Source of the DNA: Rhodobacter sp. SY28-1
GTDB lineage: Bacteria > Pseudomonadota > Alphaproteobacteria > Rhodobacterales > Rhodobacteraceae
Assembly (NCBI RefSeq): GCF_005222785.1
Contig: NZ_STGH01000001.1
Location: 1,116,001 to 1,180,000, forward strand
Reading direction: 5' to 3'
Length of the DNA: 64,000 bases
Under the pieces are notes generated by a model. The model did not search any database. It was not told the origin of the DNA and saw nothing but the letters and a program-made list of their open reading frames with translations. Made by a program: the position numbers and the translations under genes. This document shows positions 55,810 through 64,000 of the stretch, one piece after another (the stretch's first letter is position 1; every line of letters starts with the position of its first letter).

Positions 55810-56688
55810 GTGCCGATCTCCGAGAACCTCCGCGGCATCCTGCTGATGTGCGCGTCAATGGCCGCCTTCACGATCAACGACACCTTCATGAAATCGGTGA
55901 CCGCCACCTTGCCGCTCTATCAGTCCATCTCGCTCCGCGGTCTGATCGCGATCCTGGGGCTGACGATCCTCGCGCTGGCGACACGCGCCTTCACTTTCCG
56001 ACCCAACCGCCGCGATTCCGGCCTGATCGCGCTGCGGTCCCTCGCCGATGTCGCCGCCACGATCCTGTTTCTCGAAGCGCTGCTCCGGATGCCACTCGCC
56101 AACCTCTCGGCCATCCTGCAATCGCTGCCGCTTCTCATCACTCTCGCCGCTGCCCTCGTCTTCGGGGACAAGATCGGCTGGCGGCGGATGACCGCGATCC
56201 TCGTCGGCCTGATCGGCGTCCTCATCATCATCCGCCCGGGGACCGAGGGGTTTGACCGCTGGGCACTCCTTGGTGTCGGCTCGGCGCTTTGCGTGGTGGT
56301 CCGTGACCTGGCGGTGCGGCCGCTGCAGGGCCAGGTCCCCTCGGCCATCGTCGCCCTTGGCGCGGCCGTCGCAGTCAGCGTGATGGGCTGGACCGGCACC
56401 GCGATCCAGGGCTGGCAAAGCCCCACCGGATGGGAACTGGCCCGCATCCTGGGCGCGGGGCTTTTCCTGATCGTCGGATACCTAACATCGGTCGCCGCCA
56501 TGCGCCACGGCGACATAGGACTTGTCGCGCCGTTCCGCTATACCTCGCTCCTCTGGGCCATCGTCCTGGGCCTTGTCGTCTTCGGCGATTTCCCCGACGG
56601 CTGGACCCTTCTTGGTGCCGCCATCGTGGTCGCGGCGGGTCTCTTTACGCTCTGGCGCGAACGCCAGCTGCGCCGGGTGCGGGACTGA
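55810..56688 (+). CDS. EamA/DMT-family transporter
   Basis: A 292-residue inner-membrane protein with about ten TM helices in two EamA repeats. Typical are the N-terminal LRGILLMCASMAAFTINDTF, the mid-protein ATILFLEALLRMPLANLSA, and SLLWAIVLGLVVFGDFPDGW in the second repeat. The substrate is unknown. The start is taken as GTG 55810 with GGGAAGGA upstream; sequence further upstream is not membrane-like. It lies just before the str operon promoter. Confidence 0.85.
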   Translation: MPISENLRGILLMCASMAAFTINDTFMKSVTATLPLYQSISLRGLIAILGLTILALATRAFTFRPNRRDSGLIALRSLADVAATILFLEALLRMPLANLSAILQSLPLLITLAAALVFGDKIGWRRMTAILVGLIGVLIIIRPGTEGFDRWALLGVGSALCVVVRDLAVRPLQGQVPSAIVALGAAVAVSVMGWTGTAIQGWQSPTGWELARILGAGLFLIVGYLTSVAAMRHGDIGLVAPFRYTSLLWAIVLGLVVFGDFPDGWTLLGAAIVVAAGLFTLWRERQLRRVRD

Positions 56689-56721
56689 CAGACCTGCGCC
56701 GCTCTAGGCCGGGGCCTTCCA

Positions 56722-56750
56722 TTGACACCCCTGCCGATTCCCCCTATACG
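56722..56750 (+). promoter_or_regulatory. Sigma-70 promoter of the str operon
   Basis: Consensus TTGACA (56722-56727), a 17-base spacer and TATACG (56745-56750), 34 bases after the transporter gene and 221 bases before rpsL. It is the best promoter match in the window. Confidence 0.8.
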
Positions 56751-56925
56751 CCCGCCAACCCGACGCCCGAGGTCCGCCTCTGGTTCAGGGCTCAGAGCGC
56801 TTGAAGTGGTCATGATCCGGGCCGAACATGCCCCGATCCTCTGAAAGTCCACCGCGACATCCCCGGCCGGGGGTGGCTGCGGTGTTAGTGTTTTGCGATT
56901 CGCGCAAGGCACGGTCGAGAAGCGG

Positions 56926-56948
56926 CGCCCCCAACGGCTAGGGGGGCG
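56926..56948 (+). promoter_or_regulatory. Leader hairpin before rpsL
   Basis: A 7-bp G/C stem (CGCCCCC and GGGGGCG, 9-base loop) ending 12 bases before the GAGGAA ribosome-binding site of rpsL. Confidence 0.5.
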
Positions 56949-56970
56949 AGTATCGAAACGAGGAACGTGA

Positions 56971-57342
56971 ATGCCGACGATTCAACAGCTGATCCGGAAG
57001 CCCCGGGAAGCAGTGGTCCGGAAGTCCAAGTCGCAGCACCTGGAATCCTGCCCGCAAAAGCGTGGGGTCTGCACCCGCGTCTATACCACCACCCCGAAGA
57101 AGCCGAACTCGGCCATGCGGAAAGTCGCCAAGGTGCGCCTGACCAACGGCTTCGAGGTCATCTCCTACATCCCCGGCGAAAAGCACAACCTTCAGGAACA
57201 CTCTGTCGTCCTGATCCGTGGCGGCCGGGTCAAGGACCTTCCGGGTGTGCGTTACCACATCCTCCGCGGCGTTCTGGACACCCAGGGCGTGAAAGAGCGT
57301 CGTCAGCGTCGTTCGAAATACGGCGCCAAGCGTCCGAAGTGA
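56971..57342 (+). CDS. rpsL: 30S ribosomal protein S12
   Basis: A 123-residue decoding-site protein. TPKKPNSA (41-48) and [13 protein letters not shown] (about 84-96) are canonical. Lys43 and Lys88, the usual streptomycin-resistance positions, are both the sensitive-type lysine. Asp89 is the residue methylthiolated in other bacteria. First gene of the str operon, followed by rpsG after 11 bases. Confidence 0.98.
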   Translation: MPTIQQLIRKPREAVVRKSKSQHLESCPQKRGVCTRVYTTTPKKPNSAMRKVAKVRLTNGFEVISYIPGEKHNLQEHSVVLIRGGRVKDLPGVRYHILRGVLDTQGVKERRQRRSKYGAKRPK

Positions 57343-57353
57343 GGAGATAACAG

Positions 57354-57824
57354 ATGTCCCGTCGTCACGCCGCCGAAAAGCGCGAAATCCTGCCCGATGC
57401 CAAGTTTGGCGACCGGGTGGTCACCAAGTTCATGAACAACCTGATGCTGGACGGCAAGAAGTCCGTCGCCGAAGGCATCGTCTATGGCGCGCTTGACCGC
57501 GTCCAGACCCGCCTGAAGCGCCCCGCGGTTGAGGCTTTCCACGAAGCACTCGACAACGTGAAGCCCTCGGTCGAAGTCCGCTCGCGCCGCGTCGGCGGTG
57601 CGACCTACCAGGTCCCCGTCGAAGTTCGGACCGAGCGTCGTGAGGCTCTGGCAATCCGCTGGCTGATCACCGCCGCCCGCAAGCGCAACGAGAACACCAT
57701 GGAAGAGCGTCTGGCCGCCGAACTGGCCGACGCCGTGCAGAACCGCGGCACCGCCGTGAAGAAGCGCGAAGACACCCACAAGATGGCCGACGCGAACAAA
57801 GCGTTCAGCCATTACCGCTGGTAA
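57354..57824 (+). CDS. rpsG: 30S ribosomal protein S7
   Basis: A 156-residue primary 16S-binding protein of the 30S head. [35 protein letters not shown] and the C-terminal [15 protein letters not shown] are characteristic. It has a GAGGAG ribosome-binding site in the short gap after rpsL. That gap is too short for the E. coli-type S7 autoregulatory site. Confidence 0.98.
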   Translation: MSRRHAAEKREILPDAKFGDRVVTKFMNNLMLDGKKSVAEGIVYGALDRVQTRLKRPAVEAFHEALDNVKPSVEVRSRRVGGATYQVPVEVRTERREALAIRWLITAARKRNENTMEERLAAELADAVQNRGTAVKKREDTHKMADANKAFSHYRW

Positions 57825-57833
57825 GAGGGCACA

Positions 57834-59960
57834 ATGGCACGCGATTACCCGCTGGAACGCTACCGCAACTTCGGGATCATTGCCCACATCGACGCGGGCA
57901 AGACCACGACCTCGGAACGCATCCTCTACTACACCGGCAAGTCCCACAAGATCGGCGAAGTCCATGACGGCGCCGCCACGATGGACTGGATGGAGCAGGA
58001 GCAGGAACGCGGCATCACGATCACCTCGGCTGCCACGACCACCTTCTGGAACCGTCAGGTCGACCCCACCTCGGGCGTCGGCGACAAGGCCACGAAGTTC
58101 CGCTTCAACATCATCGACACCCCCGGCCACGTCGACTTCACCATCGAAGTTGAACGCTCGCTGGCCGTGCTTGACGGCGCTGTCGTTCTGCTGGACGGCA
58201 ACGCCGGTGTGGAACCGCAGACCGAAACCGTCTGGCGTCAGGCTGACCGCTACAAGGTTCCGCGCATCGTCTTCGTCAACAAGATGGACAAGACCGGCGC
58301 CGACTTCTTCAAGTGCGTCCGCATGATCAAGGACCGCACCGGGGCGAACGCGATGCCGGTGGCCCTGCCGATCGGCGCGGAAGACAAGCTGGAAGGCATC
58401 ATCGACCTCGTGACCATGGAAGAATGGGTCTACGAGGGCGAAGACCTGGGCGCGTCCTGGAAGCGCAAGCCGATCCGCCCGGAACTCAAGGACCAGGCCG
58501 ACGAATGGCGCCTGAACCTGCTGGAAACGGCAGTGGGTCAGGACGACGCCGCGATGGAAGCCTATCTCGAAGGCAACGAGCCGTCGCCGGAGGAACTCCG
58601 CGCGCTGATCCGCAAGGGCACGCTCGCCATCGACTTCATCCCGGTTCTTGCCGGTTCGGCCTTCAAGAACAAGGGCGTCCAGCCGCTTTTGAACGCCGTC
58701 ATCGACTATCTGCCTTCGCCTCTCGACGTGCCGCCCTACATGGGCTTCGCGCCGGGCGACGAGTCGGAAACCCGCAACATCGCGCGGTCGGCCGATGACG
58801 ATCAGCCCTTCTCGGGCCTCGCGTTCAAGATCATGAACGACCCCTTCGTCGGCTCCCTGACCTTCACCCGGATCTATTCGGGCAAGCTGGCCAAGGGCGA
58901 CCCGATGATGAACGCGACCAAGCAGCGCCGTGAGCGTGTGGGCCGCATGATGATGATGCACGCCATCGAGCGTGAGGAAATCACCGAAGCCTTCGCGGGC
59001 GACATCATCGCGCTGGGCGGTCTGAAGGAAACCACCACCGGGGACACCCTGTGTGATCCGAACGCCCCCGTCGTTCTTGAAACCATGACCTTCCCGGTCC
59101 CGGTGATCGAGATCGCGGTGGAACCGAAGACCAAGGCCGACCAGGAAAAGATGGGCATTGCTCTGGCCCGTCTGGCTGCCGAAGACCCGTCCTTCCGCGT
59201 GGAAACCGACCTGGAATCGGGTCAGACCATCATGAAGGGCATGGGCGAACTTCACCTCGACATCCTCGTCGACCGCATGCGTCGCGAGTTCAAGGTCGAG
59301 GCGAATATCGGCGCCCCGCAGGTGGCTTATCGTGAGACCATCTCGCGCTCGACCGAGATCGACTACACCCACAAGAAGCAGACCGGCGGCACGGGCCAGT
59401 TCGCCCGCGTCAAGCTGATCATCGACCCGACCGAACCCGGCGAGGGCTATTCGTTCGAATCGAAGATCGTCGGTGGCGCGGTGCCGAAGGAATATATCCC
59501 CGGCGTCGAAAAGGGCATCAAGTCGGTCATGGACTCGGGTCCGCTCGCGGGCTTCCCGGTCATCGACTTCAAGGTCCAGCTGGTTGACGGCGCGTTCCAC
59601 GACGTCGACTCCTCGGTTCTGGCCTTTGAAATCGCGACTCGTGCGGCGATGCGTGACGGCCTGAAGAAGGCCGGTGCGAAGCTTCTCGAACCGATCATGA
59701 AGGTCGAAGTTGTCACCCCGGAAGAGTTCACCGGCGGCGTCATCGGCGACCTGACCTCGCGTCGGGGCATGATCACCGGGCAGGACAGCCGCGGCAACGC
59801 GAACGTCATCTCGGCGATGGTCCCGCTGGCCAACATGTTCGGCTACATCAACCAGCTCCGCTCGATGACCTCGGGCCGCGCGGTGTTCTCGATGGAGTTC
59901 GACCATTACGACACGGTTCCAGAGAACCTGAGCGCGGAAATACAGAAGAAATACGCATGA
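57834..59960 (+). CDS. fusA: Elongation factor G
   Basis: A 708-residue translocation GTPase. G1 is AHIDAGKTT (about 17-25), switch II is in DTPGHVDFT, and [10 protein letters not shown] carries G4. Domains II-V continue through [20 protein letters not shown] and [12 protein letters not shown]. Start 57834 lies 9 bases after rpsG. Two G/C hairpins lie between its stop and tuf copy 2. Confidence 0.98.
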   Translation: MARDYPLERYRNFGIIAHIDAGKTTTSERILYYTGKSHKIGEVHDGAATMDWMEQEQERGITITSAATTTFWNRQVDPTSGVGDKATKFRFNIIDTPGHVDFTIEVERSLAVLDGAVVLLDGNAGVEPQTETVWRQADRYKVPRIVFVNKMDKTGADFFKCVRMIKDRTGANAMPVALPIGAEDKLEGIIDLVTMEEWVYEGEDLGASWKRKPIRPELKDQADEWRLNLLETAVGQDDAAMEAYLEGNEPSPEELRALIRKGTLAIDFIPVLAGSAFKNKGVQPLLNAVIDYLPSPLDVPPYMGFAPGDESETRNIARSADDDQPFSGLAFKIMNDPFVGSLTFTRIYSGKLAKGDPMMNATKQRRERVGRMMMMHAIEREEITEAFAGDIIALGGLKETTTGDTLCDPNAPVVLETMTFPVPVIEIAVEPKTKADQEKMGIALARLAAEDPSFRVETDLESGQTIMKGMGELHLDILVDRMRREFKVEANIGAPQVAYRETISRSTEIDYTHKKQTGGTGQFARVKLIIDPTEPGEGYSFESKIVGGAVPKEYIPGVEKGIKSVMDSGPLAGFPVIDFKVQLVDGAFHDVDSSVLAFEIATRAAMRDGLKKAGAKLLEPIMKVEVVTPEEFTGGVIGDLTSRRGMITGQDSRGNANVISAMVPLANMFGYINQLRSMTSGRAVFSMEFDHYDTVPENLSAEIQKKYA

Positions 59961-59966
59961 CGGTGC

Positions 59967-60017
59967 GGCGGGGATTGCCCCGCCCTACCACCCCGTAGGG
60001 TGGGGTTCGACCCCACC
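59967..60017 (+). repeat. Two tandem G/C hairpins between fusA and tuf
   Basis: Stem 1 is GGCGGGG-ATTG-CCCCGCC (59967-59984). Stem 2 is GGTGGGG-TTCGA-CCCCACC (59999-60017). Neither is followed by a T-run. They resemble dispersed intergenic palindromes and may stabilise or process the fusA-tuf mRNA. Confidence 0.6.
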
Positions 60018-60048
60018 GCCACCGACAACCGAATGAGGAGAGACCCTG

Positions 60049-61224
60049 ATGGGCAAGGCAAAGTTTGAACGGAACAAACCGCACGTCAACATTGGCACGA
60101 TCGGCCACGTTGACCACGGCAAGACGACGCTGACGGCGGCGATCACGAAGTACTTTGGCGAATTCCGGGCCTATGACCAGATCGACGGCGCGCCGGAAGA
60201 GCGGGCTCGCGGGATCACGATCTCGACCGCGCACGTGGAATACGAGACCGCGAACCGTCACTACGCCCACGTCGACTGCCCCGGCCACGCCGACTATGTG
60301 AAGAACATGATCACCGGTGCCGCCCAGATGGACGGCGCGATCCTGGTCGTGGCCGCTTCGGACGGCCCGATGCCGCAGACGCGCGAGCACATCCTGCTCG
60401 GCCGCCAGGTGGGCATCCCCTACATGGTCGTCTACATGAACAAGGTCGACCTGGTGGATGACGAGGAGCTCCTGGAGCTCGTCGAGATGGAAGTCCGCGA
60501 ACTGCTGTCGTCCTACGAATACCCGGGCGACGACATCCCGATCATCAAGGGCTCGGCCCACCAGGCGATGATCGGCGAGTCGAAGGAGATCGGCGAGGAC
60601 TCGATCCGCGCGCTGATGAAGGCCGTCGACGAATACATCCCGACCCCGGCCCGTGCCGTGGACCAGCCCTTCCTGATGCCGATCGAAGACGTGTTCTCGA
60701 TCTCGGGCCGCGGCACCGTCGTGACCGGCCGGGTCGAGCGTGGCGTGATCAACGTCGGTGACGAAGTCGAGATCGTCGGCATCCGCGACACCAAGAAGTC
60801 GGTCTGCACCGGCGTCGAGATGTTCCGCAAGCTCCTGGATCGCGGTGAGGCGGGCGACAACATCGGCGCGCTCCTGCGCGGCGTGGACCGTGACGGCGTG
60901 GAACGTGGCCAGGTGCTGTGCAAGCCCGGCTCGGTCAAGCCGCACACCAAGTTCGAAGCCGAGGCCTACATCCTGACCAAGGAAGAAGGCGGCCGCCACA
61001 CCCCGTTCTTCGCGAACTACCGTCCGCAGTTCTACTTCCGCACGACCGACGTGACCGGGACCGTGCAGCTGCCGGAAGGCACCGAGATGGTGATGCCGGG
61101 CGACAACCTGAAGTTCGTCGTGGAACTGATCGCCCCGATCGCGATGGAAGAGAAGCTGCGCTTCGCCATCCGTGAAGGCGGCCGCACCGTCGGCGCAGGC
61201 GTCGTCTCGAAAATCATCGCGTAA
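60049..61224 (+). CDS. tuf: Elongation factor Tu, copy 2
   Basis: A 391-residue EF-Tu, last gene of the str cluster, in the same orientation as copy 1 and 22,481 bases away. [13 protein letters not shown] and NKVD motifs are intact. It carries Gly2, Ala68 and Glu139 where copy 1 has Ala2, Glu68 and Ala139. The GAGGAG ribosome-binding site lies upstream of ATG 60049. Synonymous differences from copy 1 are concentrated in the first half. Confidence 0.97.
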   Translation: MGKAKFERNKPHVNIGTIGHVDHGKTTLTAAITKYFGEFRAYDQIDGAPEERARGITISTAHVEYETANRHYAHVDCPGHADYVKNMITGAAQMDGAILVVAASDGPMPQTREHILLGRQVGIPYMVVYMNKVDLVDDEELLELVEMEVRELLSSYEYPGDDIPIIKGSAHQAMIGESKEIGEDSIRALMKAVDEYIPTPARAVDQPFLMPIEDVFSISGRGTVVTGRVERGVINVGDEVEIVGIRDTKKSVCTGVEMFRKLLDRGEAGDNIGALLRGVDRDGVERGQVLCKPGSVKPHTKFEAEAYILTKEEGGRHTPFFANYRPQFYFRTTDVTGTVQLPEGTEMVMPGDNLKFVVELIAPIAMEEKLRFAIREGGRTVGAGVVSKIIA

Positions 61225-61338
61225 AGCGTATTGCACTTCCGAGGGGCGGGTTGTATCTGCCCGCCCTTCGACCAACGAAACAGAACCTCTCGGGTGGGGC
61301 AGCGCGTCCTGCGCCGATGTTCTAAAGGGAAAAAACCG

Positions 61339-61647
61339 ATGCAAGGTCAGACCATCCGCATCCGGCTCCGCGCGTTCGATTACCGTGTGCTGGACGCCAG
61401 CACCCAGGAAATCGTGAACACCGCGAAGCGTACCGGTGCCACCGTCCGCGGGCCGATCCCGCTGCCCAACAAGATCGAGAAGTTCACGGTTCTCCGTGGT
61501 CCGCACATCGACAAGAAGTCGCGCGACCAGTGGGAGATTCGCACGCACAAGCGTCTTCTCGACATCGTCGACCCCACCCCGCAGACCGTGGACGCGCTGA
61601 TGAAGCTCGACCTCGCTGCCGGCGTGGACGTCGAGATCAAAGTTTAA
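61339..61647 (+). CDS. rpsJ: 30S ribosomal protein S10
   Basis: A 102-residue 30S head protein that also serves as NusE in antitermination with Nus[35 protein letters not shown] and the C-terminal [12 protein letters not shown] are canonical. The ATG at 61339 follows AAGGGAAA. It begins the S10 gene cluster, 114 bases after tuf. Confidence 0.97.
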   Translation: MQGQTIRIRLRAFDYRVLDASTQEIVNTAKRTGATVRGPIPLPNKIEKFTVLRGPHIDKKSRDQWEIRTHKRLLDIVDPTPQTVDALMKLDLAAGVDVEIKV

Positions 61648-61662
61648 GGGGGCATGAAACAG

Positions 61663-62382
61663 ATGCGCTCTGGAGTTATTGCAAAGAAGCTGGGCATGAC
61701 CCGGCTGTTCCTGGCAGACGGCAAGCAGGTTCCGGTCACGGTTCTGCAGCTGGACAGCCTTCAGGTCGTGGCACAGCGCACCGCTGACAAGGATGGCTAC
61801 ACCGCCGTCCAGCTGGGTGCGGGCGTGGCCAAGGCCAAGCGGACCACCGCCGCGCAGCGCGGTCACTTCGCCAAGGCGAACGTGGCCCCGAAGCGCAAGA
61901 TCGCGGAATTCCGGGTCACCCCGGACTGCCTGATCGACGTGGGCGCGGAAATCACGGCCGACCACTACCTCGCAGGCCAGTTCGTTGACGTGGCGGGCAC
62001 CTCGATCGGTAAAGGCTTTGCCGGTGCGATGAAGCGGCACAACTTCGGCGGCCTCCGCGCCTCGCACGGTGTGTCGGTTTCGCACCGTTCGCACGGCTCG
62101 ACCGGCCAGTGCCAGGACCCCGGCAAGGTGTTCAAGGGCAAGAAGATGGCTGGCCACATGGGCGCCGTCCGGGTGACCACGCAGAACCTGCAGGTCGTCC
62201 GCACCGACGCCGACCGCGGCCTGATCATGATCAAGGGCGCTGTCCCCGGATCGAAGGGTGGCTGGGTCACCGTCAAGGACGCCGTGAAGAAGCCGGAAGC
62301 CAAGGACGCACCGCGTCCGGCTGGTATCCGCACTGCGGCTGCTCCGGCAGCAGAAGTCGCCGCCGAAGGGGGTGAAGCATGA
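61663..62382 (+). CDS. rplC: 50S ribosomal protein L3
   Basis: A 239-residue early-assembly 50S protein. [16 protein letters not shown] opens it, and the 23S-binding extension has [19 protein letters not shown] followed by [20 protein letters not shown], which contains the glutamine methylated by PrmB in relatives. An Ala/Glu-rich tail extends the C-terminus. ATG 61663 is preferred over 61654 because AAGGGG is then at proper spacing. It overlaps rplD by four bases. Confidence 0.96.
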   Translation: MRSGVIAKKLGMTRLFLADGKQVPVTVLQLDSLQVVAQRTADKDGYTAVQLGAGVAKAKRTTAAQRGHFAKANVAPKRKIAEFRVTPDCLIDVGAEITADHYLAGQFVDVAGTSIGKGFAGAMKRHNFGGLRASHGVSVSHRSHGSTGQCQDPGKVFKGKKMAGHMGAVRVTTQNLQVVRTDADRGLIMIKGAVPGSKGGWVTVKDAVKKPEAKDAPRPAGIRTAAAPAAEVAAEGGEA

Positions 62383-62999
62383 AACTCGATGTGATCAAGC
62401 TGGACGGCAAGAAGGCCGGCTCCATCGACCTGGACGAAGCGCTGTTCGGCCTTGAGCCGCGTGCCGACATCCTGCACCGCGTTGTGCGCTGGCAGCGTGC
62501 CCGCGCCCAGGCTGGCACCCACTCGGTGCTGACGCGTGCCGAGGTGAGCTACTCGACCAAGAAGATCTATCGCCAGAAAGGCACCGGCGGCGCACGCCAC
62601 GGTTCCAAGAAGGCCCCGATCTTCCGTCACGGTGGCGTTGTCAAAGGCCCGATCCCGCGCAGCCACGCCCATGACCTGCCGAAGAAGTTCCGCGCCCTCG
62701 GGCTGCGGCACGCTCTGTCGGCCAAGGCCAAGGCGGGTGAGCTGGTGATCCTGGACGCGGCGACCCTCGCCGAAGCCAAGACCGCCAACCTCGCGAAGAT
62801 GAAGTCGGAACTCGGCTGGAAGCGCGTCCTGATCATCGACGGCGCTTCGGTTGATGCCAACTTCGCCCTGGCCGCCCGCAACCTGGACGGCGTCGACGTT
62901 CTGCCCACCATGGGCGCCAACGTCTACGACATCCTGAAGCGTGATACCCTGGTCATCACCAAGGCCGGTATCGAAGCCCTGGAGGCTCGCCTGAAATGA
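62379..62999 (+). CDS. rplD: 50S ribosomal protein L4
   Basis: A 206-residue 50S protein lining the exit tunnel and, in gammaproteobacteria, a regulator of its own operon. The tunnel loop is visible in [20 protein letters not shown], and [20 protein letters not shown] follows. Both ends overlap neighbours (ATGA), showing tight coupling with rplC and rplW. Confidence 0.97.
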   Translation: MKLDVIKLDGKKAGSIDLDEALFGLEPRADILHRVVRWQRARAQAGTHSVLTRAEVSYSTKKIYRQKGTGGARHGSKKAPIFRHGGVVKGPIPRSHAHDLPKKFRALGLRHALSAKAKAGELVILDAATLAEAKTANLAKMKSELGWKRVLIIDGASVDANFALAARNLDGVDVLPTMGANVYDILKRDTLVITKAGIEALEARLK

Positions 63000-63316
63000 G
63001 CAAAGCACCGAAAACCGCTGCGGCCGTCAAGCCGGAGCACTACGACCTGATCAAGAAGCCGGTCATCACCGAAAAGGCCACCATGGCCTCCGAGGCGGGT
63101 GCCGTCGTGTTCCAGGTCGCGATGGACTCGACCAAGCCGCAGATCAAGGAAGCCGTCGAGGCGATCTTTGGTGTGAAGGTGAAGGCGGTGAACACCACCA
63201 TTACCAAGGGCAAGGCCAAACGTTTCCGCGGTCGCGCAGGCGAGCGTTCGGACAAGAAGAAGGCCTATGTGATGCTGGAAGACGGTCAGACGATCGACGT
63301 GACGACCGGCCTCTGA
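62996..63316 (+). CDS. rplW: 50S ribosomal protein L23
   Basis: A 106-residue exit-tunnel protein that docks trigger factor and [17 protein letters not shown] and [20 protein letters not shown] are typical. The start overlaps rplD. It would normally be followed by rplB, but here an intrinsic terminator and an unrelated gene follow. Confidence 0.97.
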   Translation: MSKAPKTAAAVKPEHYDLIKKPVITEKATMASEAGAVVFQVAMDSTKPQIKEAVEAIFGVKVKAVNTTITKGKAKRFRGRAGERSDKKKAYVMLEDGQTIDVTTGL

Positions 63317-63345
63317 GCCTTAGGCTTGAGTGAAATGAGAGAGCC

Positions 63346-63369
63346 CCTGCCGGAAGGTGGGGGCTTTTT
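63346..63369 (+). terminator. Intrinsic terminator directly after rplW
   Basis: A 10-bp stem (AGCCCCTGCC and GGTGGGGGCT with two G-T pairs, loop GGAA) is followed immediately by TTTT, about 30 bases after the rplW stop. It would end transcription inside what is usually the continuous S10 operon. Confidence 0.88.
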
Positions 63370-63480
63370 GCTAAGGGGTGAGTGGTCTGAAAGCCCGCTA
63401 TGCCATTAGAATTTCGATAGCGCCGTCTCAGCAAGTTAGATACGTCTAGGGTGCAGGTGTCACTTCTGGGCTGAACGAAT

Positions 63481-64000
63481 ATGGACATTGAGTTCAAAGA
63501 AAAGACCTTTGAGAAAAGCTTTGGGCACGAGTTGGCCCGCTTAACCAATGCTACGTTTTCGCCGGATCAGTGTGATGAGTCGTGGCTTGGGTTCGATGAG
63601 GCATTTTTTCTTCCAATGGAGTGGTTCTTCCGTTTTGGGCCGTATGTCAGGCGCCACCGCCAGCGCCGTCTTACCGGCGTCGAAATTGATGAGTTCAATA
63701 TGACTGGCAAAACGATTGCCAGCCACTTGCCGGATTTCAAGCTTAATCTGTTCGTGCAATTCAAACGACCGACGTTCCTCCGCTCACGTGGCGCAAAGGA
63801 ATGGTCTGACTGGAACCAGAGCTACTATCGCTACCAAACTATGCCACACCAGCAAGAAGCGCTGGAAAGAATAGATGCGCAGAGCTTCGGGCGCGCTGCG
63901 ACGATCTATGCTAGTCCAGCATTCTGGCAGGCTTCCGATCTTTGGTCGTATGTCAGGGGTTCGACCGTTGTCGATCATAGTAACATTGCCAGTGTCGGCA
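63481..64000 (+). CDS. Unknown protein, 3' end beyond window; AT-richer insertion
   Basis: An open frame from ATG 63481 runs without a stop to the window edge (at least 173 residues); an in-frame TGA at 63472 fixes the ATG as the first possible start. The protein begins MDIEFKEKTFEKSFGHELAR and contains KLNLFVQFKRPTFLRSRGA, WNQSYYRYQTMPHQQEAL and GRAATIYASPAFWQASDLW. The QFKRP strand, then a YYRY/HQQ segment, recalls PD-(D/E)XK nuclease-like proteins of defence loci, but I cannot assign a family. Hand-counted G+C of the first 180 bases is 50%, and TTA, AGA and ATA codons occur. It replaces rplB at this position and has a weak ribosome-binding site. Confidence 0.65.
   Translation, partial: MDIEFKEKTFEKSFGHELARLTNATFSPDQCDESWLGFDEAFFLPMEWFFRFGPYVRRHRQRRLTGVEIDEFNMTGKTIASHLPDFKLNLFVQFKRPTFLRSRGAKEWSDWNQSYYRYQTMPHQQEALERIDAQSFGRAATIYASPAFWQASDLWSYVRGSTVVDHSNIASVG

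Noticed and set aside
59967-60017. Rho-independent terminator between fusA and tuf copy 2
   Set aside because: Both stems lack a following T-run, and tuf has no evident promoter of its own in the remaining gap; better read as intergenic palindromes.
63541-63978. Short minus-strand frames opposite the gene at 63481
   Set aside because: The plus-strand frame is longer, open to the window end, starts after an in-frame stop and has a more protein-like sequence.

Overview
The window is a high-G+C chromosomal segment from an alphaproteobacterium. It is most likely a member of the Rhodobacterales (Rhodobacter/Paracoccus/Tabrizicola type). The evidence is the gene content (TIGR02300 FYDLN protein beside tRNA-Ala, split rpoB and rpoC, two tuf genes around the rpo and str operons), the strong G/C third-position bias and the style of the intergenic palindromes. 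The assignment rests on recognition of protein families, not on a database search. No rRNA genes, insertion sequences, prophage genes or CRISPR arrays were seen.

Layout. (1) 1-5.2 kb: a tightly packed nucleoside-salvage operon, cdd-deoA-deoB-add-upp, ending in a SPOR-domain protein; thymidine kinase (tdk) follows at 7.3-7.9 kb on the other strand. Together these deaminate cytidine and adenosine, phosphorolyse thymidine/deoxyuridine, recover ribose phosphates and return uracil and thymidine to nucleotides. (2) 5.2-32.5 kb: housekeeping and accessory genes: a degenerate M48-like membrane protein, EamA transporters, a DEAD-box helicase, an RND efflux pair, tRNA-Ala, a YgjP-type metallopeptidase, a GntR regulator, a 2OG-Fe dioxygenase, a pirin, the conserved tesA/ybbA/ybbP trio, a saccharopine-dehydrogenase-like protein with a DCC protein, a fused 5-oxoprolinase/hydantoinase, and a DUF533 protein. 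(3) 31.6-37.4 kb: SDR, SH3 protein, parC, GFA protein and a cytochrome P450.

(4) 37.5-64 kb: the core transcription/translation region. Its order is tuf copy 1, a five-gene non-ribosomal block, tRNA-Trp, a small periplasmic protein gene, secE, nusG, rplK, rplA, rplJ, rplL, rpoB, a small unknown ORF, rpoC, a terminator, a universal stress protein, an EamA transporter, then rpsL, rpsG, fusA, tuf copy 2, rpsJ, rplC, rplD, rplW. After rplW there is an unexpected intrinsic terminator and then an AT-richer unknown gene that runs off the window, where rplB would be expected.

The points most worth a second look are: the two AT-richer genes lodged inside core operons (between rpoB and rpoC, and directly after rplW); a five-codon minigene with a strong ribosome-binding site and a hairpin directly ahead of a Vat/CatB-type acetyltransferase; the tuf pair, which is divergent at its 5' end and identical over 389 bases further in; the stacked hairpins between rplL and rpoB; and an M48-family homologue without its HExxH motif.
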